Assembly (NCBI GenBank): GCA_902766575.1
Contig: CACXED010000228.1
Coordinates: forward strand, 1-7,196
DNA length: 7,196 nt
Source of the DNA: an uncultured Ruminococcus sp.
Lineage (GTDB): Bacteria; Bacillota; Clostridia; Oscillospirales; CAG-272
Direction: 5' to 3'
The notes under the pieces are model-generated. The model was not told the origin of the DNA. It saw only the letters and a list, made by a program, of their open reading frames with translations, and ran no database searches. Numbering within the stretch: the first letter of the stretch is position 1; each line of letters begins with the position of its first letter. Made by a program: the position numbers and the translations under genes. This document shows, in pieces, positions 1-5,752 of this stretch.

Positions 1-490
1 AGTAGGTGCAGTGATTGTCGCAGCCCTCCGCGACCTTGAGATAGGCGAAATACTCGGGAGTCGTGATTATCCGCTCGCCGCCGAGCTTGACCTCATCCTT
101 GTCGGCAAACGAGCTGTAGCGCCTGCCCTCGGCAGCTGACTTGACGGCTTCAACGATATCGTGTATGCTTCCCACGCCGAGCACCGCGTCGACCTCGGGC
201 AGCTCCTCGAAGATAGATTCGCGATAGCGCTCGGCAAGACAGCCGGTGACGACTATTCCTTTGAGCGTCCGGTTCATCTTGAGCCAGCCGACGTCGATGA
301 TGTTGTCGATGGATTCCTGCTTGGCGCTCTCGATGAACGCGCAGGTGTTGACCACTACCACGTCGGCGTCGATGTCCTCGGAGACTATCTCAAAGCCCGC
401 GTCGTAGAGCTCGTGCAGCATGACCTCGGTGTCGAGCTGATTCTTCGGGCAGCCGAGCGACACGAAGCCGACCTTTGTTTTTTTGTTCAT
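1..490 (-). CDS. rimO: Ribosomal protein S12 (aspartate-C3) methylthiotransferase RimO, N-terminal part, cut by the window edge
   Basis: RimO is a cytoplasmic radical-SAM iron-sulfur enzyme that adds a methylthio group to a conserved aspartate of ribosomal protein S12. Translating the minus strand from the ATG at 488-490 gives 163 complete codons before the edge. The N-terminal methylthiotransferase domain is clear: VGFVSLGCPKNQLDTE with Cys14, VVNTCAFIESAKQESID with Cys50, and VTGCLAERY with Cys84, the three ligands of the auxiliary 4Fe-4S cluster. At the end is YLKVAEGCDNHCTY, the start of the radical-SAM CxxxCxxC motif with Cys157 and Cys161; base 1 of the window is the T expected to begin the third cysteine codon. 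The SLGCPKN and AEGCDNHCTY wording fits RimO better than the tRNA-modifying paralogue MiaB. The gene starts 23 bases after the recX stop, with an AAGGA ribosome binding site (502-506) 11 bases upstream, so it is probably the distal gene of the recA operon. The rest of the radical-SAM domain and the TRAM domain lie outside the window. Confidence 0.95.
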   Translation of the reverse strand, partial: MNKKTKVGFVSLGCPKNQLDTEVMLHELYDAGFEIVSEDIDADVVVVNTCAFIESAKQESIDNIIDVGWLKMNRTLKGIVVTGCLAERYRESIFEELPEVDAVLGVGSIHDIVEAVKSAAEGRRYSSFADKDEVKLGGERIITTPEYFAYLKVAEGCDNHCTY

Positions 491-513
491 TTTGTTCTTA
501 TTCCTTTTTATCT

Positions 514-1176
514 TTACATCATTTCGCGCAGCTTCCGCTTCACGTCGGAGGGCGAGTAGCCGTATCTGAACATCGCGGCGATCAGGCTCTCGCGGTACTT
601 AAGCCCCTCGGGACTCGAGTCGAGCCGCGAGAGATCGGCTTTCTTTTCAAGAAGCCTCGTCAGGCTCCCGTCGAAGTCTATCCCGTCGAGCAGCGCGTCA
701 AGCCCGTCCGAAATTACTTCCCGGGAAATTCCCTTTTTGACAAGCTCCTGCTTTATCCTCGACCTGCCGTAGCCCTTGGCGGCGAGAGAATCGACCGCCC
801 GCGAGAGCTGTTCCCTCTCGTCGATATAGCCGAGCCGCTCGGCATAGTCGGCTGCGTCCTCGGCAAGCTCACGCGCAAAGCCGCGCTGAACGAGCTTCTC
901 AGAGAGCCGCCTTTTCGAGCAGTCGCCGTATGAGAGCAGATCGAGCGCTTTTTTCACCGCCGACCAGAGCCTTGAATCGTACTCGAGCTGATCGAACTGC
1001 TCCTCCGAAAGCTCAAAGGGCAGCGAGCCGGGACCTATCCTGCCTATCTCGAAAAGCATATTCGCCGCGACCGCTAATTTCCGCTCCTCGGAGTGTTCGC
1101 CGTTCGAGACGCCGACTGTGACGAGAGCCTCGTCGCCGCCGAGCCTTTCCTCGAGCGCGGTAACGGCGATTCTCAT
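514..1176 (-). CDS. recX: RecA regulatory protein RecX
   Basis: RecX binds RecA nucleoprotein filaments and limits their extension or promotes disassembly, restraining recombination and SOS signalling. The 220-residue product is a normal length for Gram-positive RecX. It has an N-terminal lead of about 70 residues followed by three helical RecX repeats: residues 73-100 (ALDLLSYGDCSKRRLSEKL), 117-151 (GYIDEREQLSRAVDSLAAKG then SRIKQELVKKGIS) and about 172-218 (ending MFRYGYSPSDVKRKLREMM). The GYIDE and RxxIKxEL-type patterns are typical of the family. The start codon overlaps the recA stop by four bases (ATGA), and an AGGA ribosome binding site (1183-1186) sits inside the last recA codons, six bases upstream. 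Translation is therefore probably coupled to recA, keeping the inhibitor subordinate to its target. Identification rests on both the repeats and the recA context. No truncation or frameshift is seen. Confidence 0.96.
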   Translation of the reverse strand: MRIAVTALEERLGGDEALVTVGVSNGEHSEERKLAVAANMLFEIGRIGPGSLPFELSEEQFDQLEYDSRLWSAVKKALDLLSYGDCSKRRLSEKLVQRGFARELAEDAADYAERLGYIDEREQLSRAVDSLAAKGYGRSRIKQELVKKGISREVISDGLDALLDGIDFDGSLTRLLEKKADLSRLDSSPEGLKYRESLIAAMFRYGYSPSDVKRKLREMM

Positions 1177-2318
1177 TCGGAGTCCTGACTGTCGGGCGAG
1201 AGCATACGGATGTCGAGATCGTCGTCGGCGCTCTCGTCGGGATCCTCGGCGGTATCGCTGTCGTAGTCCTTGCTCATCATCGACTCAACCTCGTCCTTCT
1301 TGGCGCGGATCTTCTCGGCGAGCTCCTCTAAAAGATCGGGGTTCGACTCGATATACTTTCTGGCGTTCTCCTTGCCCTGCGCGATGCGCTGACCGTCGTA
1401 GGAGAACCACGAGCCGCTCTTGGTGATGAAGCCGAGCTGGATTCCGATGTCGACGATCTCGCCCGATTTCGCAATGCCCTTGCCGTAGATGATGTCGAAC
1501 TCAGCGGTCTTGAAGGGCGGAGCGACCTTGTTCTTTACGACCTTGCACTTGACGTGGTTTCCGTAGACCTCGCTGCCCTCCTTGAGCTGCTCGGCGCGGC
1601 GTATCTCGATTCTGACCGAGGCGTAGAACTTGAGCGCGCGTCCGCCGGGAGTTGTCTCGGGGTTGCCGTACATAACGCCGATCTTCTCGCGGAGCTGGTT
1701 TATGAAGATCACGACGCAGTTCGACTTAGCGACCGCGCCCGAGAGCTTCTTCAATGCCTGAGACATGAGTCTCGCCTGAAGTCCGACGTGGGACGAGGAC
1801 ATATCGCCGTCGATCTCCTGCTGTGTGACGAGCGCCGCGACCGAGTCGACGACCACAACGTCGATTGCGCCCGAGCGGATCAGCGCCTCGGCGATGTCGA
1901 GCGCCTGCTCTCCGCTGGAGGGCTGGGAGACGAGGAGACTGTCGATATCCACGCCGAGCGCCTTTGCGTAGACCGGGTCGAGGGCGTTCTCCACGTCTAT
2001 GTAGGCAGCTTCGCCGCCGAGCTTCTGGGTCTCGGCAACGACGTGGAGCGCGACGGTCGTCTTACCGGAGGATTCCGGGCCGTAGATTTCGACGATTCTT
2101 CCGCGCGGAACTCCGCCGATTCCGAGCGCCATGTCGAGGGTCAGCGAGCCGGTGGAGATCGCGCTGACCTCAAGCTCGGGAGCCTCTCCCATGCGCATGA
2201 TGGTTCCCTTGCCGTAATCCTTTTCGATCTGACTGATCGCGCCCTCGATCGCCTTGAGCTTTTCTTCCTTGTCGACGATCTGGGACGGCACGGGCTTGCT
2301 CTGAGTTTTAGCTTTCAT
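1173..2318 (-). CDS. recA: Recombinase RecA
   Basis: RecA forms ATP-dependent filaments on single-stranded DNA, catalyses homologous pairing and strand exchange, and stimulates LexA self-cleavage. The 381-residue protein has the N-terminal polymerisation helix (about 15-45), Walker A GPESSGKT (80-87), catalytic Glu110 in YIDVENALDP, Walker B VVVVDS (154-159), DNA-binding loop L1 (about 168-178), the FINQLREKIG segment with the ATP-sensing Gln208, loop L2 (209-226, containing NPETTPGG), and a C-terminal domain. The protein ends in a long acidic tail (350-381), which makes it longer than the 353-residue E. coli protein. Substitutions at usually conserved places include Val109 and Asn111 around the catalytic Glu (commonly AEH), TQQ at 165-167 (commonly PKA) and SSS at 174-176 (commonly GDS). 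The core catalytic residues are intact, so it should be functional. The start has an AGGA site (2329-2332) 10 bases upstream. Only 24 bases separate it from the preceding lipoprotein gene, leaving no room for a separate regulated promoter in the gap. Confidence 0.99.
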   Translation of the reverse strand: MKAKTQSKPVPSQIVDKEEKLKAIEGAISQIEKDYGKGTIMRMGEAPELEVSAISTGSLTLDMALGIGGVPRGRIVEIYGPESSGKTTVALHVVAETQKLGGEAAYIDVENALDPVYAKALGVDIDSLLVSQPSSGEQALDIAEALIRSGAIDVVVVDSVAALVTQQEIDGDMSSSHVGLQARLMSQALKKLSGAVAKSNCVVIFINQLREKIGVMYGNPETTPGGRALKFYASVRIEIRRAEQLKEGSEVYGNHVKCKVVKNKVAPPFKTAEFDIIYGKGIAKSGEIVDIGIQLGFITKSGSWFSYDGQRIAQGKENARKYIESNPDLLEELAEKIRAKKDEVESMMSKDYDSDTAEDPDESADDDLDIRMLSPDSQDSE

Positions 2319-2342
2319 TTTGTGTATATCCTGCCTTTCCTA

Positions 2343-2876
2343 TTAGTACATGGCGCTGTCGAGTTTCCAGACGCCGTTATCCTTTTCGAGTGTTACCTCA
2401 AGCTCTCCGTCGGGAGCCTTGACCGCGACGATAGCCTTGAAGCGGTTCTGCTTGACTACGCGGATTTCCGAGAGATCGAACCCGCGCTGAGCGCCGAAAT
2501 CCTCCGTGACCGACGGGTCGACGTAGAGCTTGCCGTCCCGCTCGGTGAATTTCGCGGCTATCGCGCCCTCGTCGGACGATACGCCCGAGAACGCGGTGTT
2601 CGAGAGCACCTTGATATAGCCCTCGGAAAAGACCTCGCGCATCGCCGACTTTATCGCGTCGATCGACTGATATCGGCTGTCGGTGACGAGATAGGAGCCG
2701 TTCTTCTCGGGCGTTTCCGAGCGCTCCAATCCGTCGCCGTAGATTATCGAGTACAGTTCCGAAGCCTTTGGAGCCAGCTCCCTTACCGCAGAAATGAGCT
2801 CATCCGAGTCGTAGCCGCCGCAGGATGAAACAGTGATGAGCACGAGAGTGAGCAGTACGCAAATTATCTTTCTCAT
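2343..2876 (-). CDS. Predicted small secreted lipoprotein of unknown function
   Basis: The product is 177 residues from the ATG at 2876. It begins with a lipoprotein signal: MRK, a hydrophobic stretch (residues 4-16, IICVLLTLVLITV), then the lipobox VSSC with Cys19 as the predicted lipidated residue, followed by GG. The mature part is soluble and mixed alpha/beta, with a helical segment at about 64-91 (VTDSRYQSIDAIKSAMREVF), RDGKLYV (113-119) and a C-terminal beta region ending GVWKLDSAMY. It should sit on the outer face of the cytoplasmic membrane. I do not recognise the family with confidence. The pattern of YSIIYGDG, VTD, a helix and then DGKLYV loosely recalls the IseA-type peptidoglycan endopeptidase inhibitor domain found in some Firmicutes lipoproteins, but this is a weak impression. 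An in-frame GTG at 2885 would add three residues; the ATG is preferred because the Shine-Dalgarno sequence GAGGTGA lies five bases before it and would overlap the GTG. It starts 12 bases after the gyrA stop and ends 24 bases before recA. Confidence 0.85.
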   Translation of the reverse strand: MRKIICVLLTLVLITVSSCGGYDSDELISAVRELAPKASELYSIIYGDGLERSETPEKNGSYLVTDSRYQSIDAIKSAMREVFSEGYIKVLSNTAFSGVSSDEGAIAAKFTERDGKLYVDPSVTEDFGAQRGFDLSEIRVVKQNRFKAIVAVKAPDGELEVTLEKDNGVWKLDSAMY

Positions 2877-2881
2877 CGCGC

Positions 2882-2888
2882 TCACCTC
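2882..2888 (-). promoter_or_regulatory. Ribosome binding site that sets the lipoprotein gene start
   Basis: The minus strand reads GAGGTGA immediately after the gyrA TGA stop and five bases before the ATG at 2876. It closely matches the anti-Shine-Dalgarno complement. The match argues against the upstream GTG at 2885, whose own bases form part of this site. The adjacency to the gyrA stop suggests that ribosomes finishing gyrA could reinitiate here. Confidence 0.8.
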
Positions 2889-5483
2889 TCATATATCCCG
2901 ATCGTCGTCCGGCTCGGAATCGGCGCTGACCGCGCCGGTATCATCGGTTCCGTCATCCCCGGAGATTTCGTCAAATTCTGGCTCGGGAAGCTCCGCGGTC
3001 TCGTTCTTTTCAGCCTCGGAGAGCTGAGCCTCGGTCTCGTCGTCGTTCTCGACCTTGGCGAAGTTGACGAGCGTCGAGCCCTCGGAGAGCTTCATCACGA
3101 TAACGCCGCCCGCGCTTCTGCCGTAGAAGGGTATTCCCGAGATAGGCGTGCGGACAATCGTTCCGTCGTTGGTGATCATGAGGATATCGTCGGTCTCGGA
3201 GACGGCGGCGATCCCGGCTAACTTTCCGGTGCGCTCGCCGATGCCGTGGCACATAACGCCCTTTACTCCGCGGCTGTGGGACGAGAAGTTATCAAACCGG
3301 CAGCGCTTTCCGAAGCCGCCCTCGGTGATCGAGAGCAGCGACTTGGAATCGTCGACAATCGCGCAGCCGACCACAAAATCGCCCTCGGAGAGCGTGATTC
3401 CCTTGACTCCGCGCGCCGAGCGTCCCATCGGTCTGACCTCGCTCTCGCAGAAGCGAGCCGACATACCGTCGTGAGTTGCGATTATAACGTCCTCGTTTCC
3501 GGTGGTGTGCTTGACATACTGGAGCTCGTCTCCCTCGTCGAGGATAATGGCGATCTTGCCGCCCTTGCGCTGATACTCGAACTCGGAGAGCAGAGTTTTC
3601 TTGACGATACCGTTCCTTGTCACCATAAAGAGGTACTCGTCGGCGGCGAAGCCCGGCACCGAGATGACCGCGGTGATCTTCTCGCCCGCCTCGAGCTCGA
3701 GGATGTTGACGATGTTCGAGCCCTTGGCTGTTCGTCCCGCTTCGGGGATCTGGTAAGCCTTTCTCGTGTGAACCTTACCTGTGTTGGTGAAGAACATCAC
3801 GAGCGAGTGGCTGTTCGCGACCATAACGTCCTCGACATAGTCCTCGTCCTTGGTGGTCATGCCGATTATTCCCTTTCCGCCGCGCTTCTGAGCGGTGTAG
3901 GTGTCGGCGGGCTGACGCTTGATATATCCGGCGTGGGTCATAGTGATCACGCAGGCGTGGCGCTCGATCAGATCCTCATAGACGATATCGTCCTCGGCGG
4001 CGACGAGCTCGGTGCGTCTCGGGTCGGAGAACCTGCTCTTGATCTCGAGCATTTCGGTCTTGATGATCTCCTTGATCTTCCCCTCGTCGGCGAGAATGGC
4101 GGTCAGCTCGGCGATGATCTCGGCGAGCTTTGCGAGCCTTTCCTCGATCTTCTGTCTTTCGAGACCCGAAAGCCGTCCGAGCGTCATTTCGACTATCGCC
4201 TGAGCCTGAATATCGTCAAGCCCGAAGCGCTCCATCAGCTTCAGCTTTGCGTCGGGTATCGAGGCGGACTTCTTGATTATCTCGATGACCTCGTCGATAT
4301 TGTCGATAGCGATCTTGAGACCCTCTAAGATGTGAGCCTCGCGCTTGGCCTTTTCGAGATCGAATTTTACGCGGCGGGTGATAACGTCCTCCTGATGAGC
4401 GACGTAGTACTCGAGTATCTGCTTTAAGTTGAGCACCTTCGGCACGTTGTTTACGAGCGCGAGCATATTGATAGCGCAGGTGTCCTGGAGCTGTGTGTAC
4501 TTGTAGAGCTGATTCAGGATAACCTGACCGTTCGCGTCGCGGCGGTACTCGATGACGATGCGCATACCTGCGCGTCCCGACTCGTCGCGGATAGCGGTGA
4601 TGCCCTCGATGCGCTTGTCGCGGACGAGCCCTGCCATCGACTCGATGAGCATACTCTTGTTGACCTGATAGGGTATCTCGGTGACGACTATGCGGTGCTT
4701 TTCCTCCTCGACGGTACACTTTGAGCGCACCATGACCCGTCCGCGTCCGGTGGAGTAAGCCTCGTAGATGCCGTTGGAGCCGTAGATAGTCGCGGCGGTG
4801 GGGAAGTCGGGACCCTTGATGAACTGCATGAGATCCTTTATCGTGCAGTCGGGATTCTCCATCAGATATATCGTGCCGTCGATGACCTCGCCGAGGTTGT
4901 GCGGCGGGATGTAGGTCGCCATGCCGACCGCGATTCCGATCGAGCCGTTGACGAGCAGGTTCGGGAATCTCGCCGGGAGCACCGACGGCTCCTTGCGGCT
5001 GTTGTCGAAGTTGGGAGTGAAGTCGACGACGTTCTTTTCGATATCCGACATCATCTCGTTGGCGAGCTTTGCAAGCCTTGCCTCGGTGTAACGGTAAGCG
5101 GCGGCGGGGTCGCCGTCAACCGAGCCGAAGTTTCCCTGACCCTCGATCAGCGGATAGCGCATTGAGAAATCCTGCGCCAGTCTGACCATCGTGTCGTAGA
5201 CGGCCGAGTCTCCGTGGGGATGATAGCGTCCGAGGACGTTACCGACCGTCGTCGCCGACTTGCGGAAGGGCTTGTCGTAGGTGAGGTGATCCTCGTACAT
5301 AGCGTAGAGTATGCGTCTGTGAACCGGCTTGAGACCGTCGCGCACGTCGGGGAGCGCGCGGGACATTATGACGCTCATCGAGTAGGCTATGAAGGAATTT
5401 TCGACCTCGTGCTTCATCTCTATCCCGACGATTTTCTGATTCGGGAAGGAGATGTCTTCGTTTTTATCGTTCTTGTGTTCCAT
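2889..5483 (-). CDS. gyrA: DNA gyrase subunit A
   Basis: GyrA is the DNA-cleaving and DNA-wrapping subunit of gyrase (A2B2), which introduces negative supercoils using ATP hydrolysed by GyrB. Numbered from the ATG at 5483, the protein has 864 residues. It has the breakage-reunion domain opening with SFIAYSMSVIMSRALPDVRDG, HPHGDSAVYD (88-97) with Ser93 and Asp97 at the two main quinolone-resistance positions in the susceptible state, and catalytic Tyr132 in AAAYRYTEARL. The long coiled-coil region is at about 370-475. The canonical GyrA box QKRGGKG is at 532-538, which separates it from ParC. Further blade motifs of the C-terminal pinwheel include ARGVKGI (690-696) and SRGVKGV (737-743). An Asp/Glu-rich tail occupies about 814-864. 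An in-frame ATG at 5519 would add 12 residues but has no good Shine-Dalgarno sequence; the chosen start has AAGAGGT just upstream. It follows gyrB after 269 bases and leads directly into the lipoprotein gene. Confidence 0.98.
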   Translation of the reverse strand: MEHKNDKNEDISFPNQKIVGIEMKHEVENSFIAYSMSVIMSRALPDVRDGLKPVHRRILYAMYEDHLTYDKPFRKSATTVGNVLGRYHPHGDSAVYDTMVRLAQDFSMRYPLIEGQGNFGSVDGDPAAAYRYTEARLAKLANEMMSDIEKNVVDFTPNFDNSRKEPSVLPARFPNLLVNGSIGIAVGMATYIPPHNLGEVIDGTIYLMENPDCTIKDLMQFIKGPDFPTAATIYGSNGIYEAYSTGRGRVMVRSKCTVEEEKHRIVVTEIPYQVNKSMLIESMAGLVRDKRIEGITAIRDESGRAGMRIVIEYRRDANGQVILNQLYKYTQLQDTCAINMLALVNNVPKVLNLKQILEYYVAHQEDVITRRVKFDLEKAKREAHILEGLKIAIDNIDEVIEIIKKSASIPDAKLKLMERFGLDDIQAQAIVEMTLGRLSGLERQKIEERLAKLAEIIAELTAILADEGKIKEIIKTEMLEIKSRFSDPRRTELVAAEDDIVYEDLIERHACVITMTHAGYIKRQPADTYTAQKRGGKGIIGMTTKDEDYVEDVMVANSHSLVMFFTNTGKVHTRKAYQIPEAGRTAKGSNIVNILELEAGEKITAVISVPGFAADEYLFMVTRNGIVKKTLLSEFEYQRKGGKIAIILDEGDELQYVKHTTGNEDVIIATHDGMSARFCESEVRPMGRSARGVKGITLSEGDFVVGCAIVDDSKSLLSITEGGFGKRCRFDNFSSHSRGVKGVMCHGIGERTGKLAGIAAVSETDDILMITNDGTIVRTPISGIPFYGRSAGGVIVMKLSEGSTLVNFAKVENDDETEAQLSEAEKNETAELPEPEFDEISGDDGTDDTGAVSADSEPDDDRDI

Positions 5484-5487
5484 TTCT

Positions 5488-5494
5488 ACCTCTT
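5488..5494 (-). promoter_or_regulatory. Ribosome binding site that favours the downstream gyrA start
   Basis: The minus strand reads AAGAGGT, with the AGAGG core (5489-5493) five bases before the ATG at 5483. The alternative in-frame ATG at 5519 is preceded only by a weak GAAG. The spacing is slightly short but usable. This is the main reason for choosing the shorter GyrA N-terminus. Confidence 0.65.
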
Positions 5495-5538
5495 GTGTTT
5501 TGTGGAGATACTTTTCCATAGCTTCGGGTTTTCATATC

Positions 5539-5559
5539 GTTTCAACACGCTTTTCAACA
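5539..5559 (+). repeat. Pair of TTTTCAACA-like 9-mers upstream of gyrA
   Basis: The plus strand has GTTTCAACA (5539-5547) and TTTTCAACA (5551-5559), 12 bases apart from start to start. A third copy, TTTTCAACA, is on the opposite strand at 5728-5736 just after the gyrB stop, and a near copy TTTTCATCA is at 5663-5671. The spacing of the pair is close to one helical turn, as in tandem protein-binding sites. They differ from the DnaA-box consensus TTATCCACA at two or more positions, so no binding protein is assigned. The sequence is AT-rich relative to its surroundings and some recurrence could be chance. Confidence 0.35.
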
Positions 5560-5620
5560 GGGATGCGAACATCTCTGTGGAGAACTGTTCCAAAGCTCTC
5601 AACAGCCGCCGGAAGTCGAT

Positions 5621-5665
5621 GCTCCCGGGCTTTTACGGCAGGAGCCGCAAAGCTCCCGGAGCTTT
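5621..5665 (-). promoter_or_regulatory. Alternating hairpin arms in the gyrB-gyrA intergenic region; possible attenuator or terminator
   Basis: The minus-strand transcript would contain four alternating complementary arms: GCTCC (5658-5662), GGAGC (5652-5656), GCTCC (5641-5645) and GGAGC (5621-5625). Arms 1:2, 2:3 and 3:4 can each pair, so the structures exclude one another. The strongest is 1:2, a perfect 7-bp stem AAAGCTC/GAGCTTT closed by a 3-base loop (5649-5665). It has an A-tract before it and only three T residues after it, so it is a weak intrinsic terminator at best. It could serve as a terminator for gyrB in one direction or a partial block in the other. The arrangement resembles leader attenuators, but no leader peptide or known riboswitch was recognised. 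The pairing is seen in the sequence; the function is inference. Confidence 0.35.
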
Positions 5666-5674
5666 TCATCAGAG

Positions 5675-5707
5675 TTTTACACAAGCCTTTGAACACCCTG
5701 TGTAAAA
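5675..5707. repeat. Perfect 9-bp inverted repeat TTTTACACA...TGTGTAAAA between gyrB and gyrA
   Basis: TTTTACACA at 5675-5683 is repeated in inverted orientation as TGTGTAAAA at 5699-5707, with 15 bases between the arms and all nine positions matching. Centre-to-centre spacing is 24 bases, a little over two helical turns, so it could be a dimeric operator. In RNA it could form a 9-bp stem with a 15-base loop. It lies 46 bases after the gyrB stop. It is not followed by a T-run in either direction, so it does not look like an intrinsic terminator. No regulator is assigned. Confidence 0.55.
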
Positions 5708-5717
5708 TTCCGTCCAC

Positions 5718-5746
5718 TGTATATTCATGTTGAAAAGACGTGAAAA
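5718..5746 (-). promoter_or_regulatory. Weak candidate promoter for gyrA and the downstream genes
   Basis: The minus strand carries TTTTCA (5741-5746) and TATACA (5718-5723) separated by 17 bases, each matching four of six positions of the sigma-A consensus hexamers. Placed directly after the gyrB stop, it would give a leader of about 200 bases that includes the inverted repeat and hairpin cluster. A second candidate, TTGAAA (5552-5557) with TATGAA (5531-5536), has only a 15-base spacer and is less likely. Read-through from gyrB is an equally good explanation for gyrA expression. Confidence 0.22.
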
Positions 5747-5752
5747 ACCGCG

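Noticed and set aside
2590..2602. GAAC/GTTC dyad inside the lipoprotein gene as a LexA site for recA
   Set aside because: The half-sites are separated by five bases instead of the four of the Gram-positive LexA box, and it sits within coding sequence about 270 bases upstream of recA.
1554..2828. Long plus-strand open frame (424 codons) antisense to recA and the lipoprotein gene
   Set aside because: It lies opposite two well-supported genes, has no recognisable domain, and reads as the compositional mirror of GC-biased codons on the other strand.
3246..4328. Long plus-strand open frame (360 codons) antisense to gyrA
   Set aside because: It is opposite conserved gyrA coding sequence. The Asp/Leu/Val/Gly-rich translation is typical of a shadow frame, and no family is visible.
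5511..5519. ATG at 5519 as the gyrA start
   Set aside because: No convincing Shine-Dalgarno sequence precedes it, while AAGAGGT precedes the ATG at 5483. It remains possible but is less likely.
5583..5591. GAACTGTTC as a LexA operator upstream of gyrA
   Set aside because: It is a palindrome with a one-base centre, not the four-base spacer expected, so it does not fit the motif.
5452..5733. Plus-strand and minus-strand short open frames in the gyrB-gyrA intergenic region
   Set aside because: They overlap the gyrA start or the repeats, have no good ribosome binding site and no family features. A leader peptide could not be supported.
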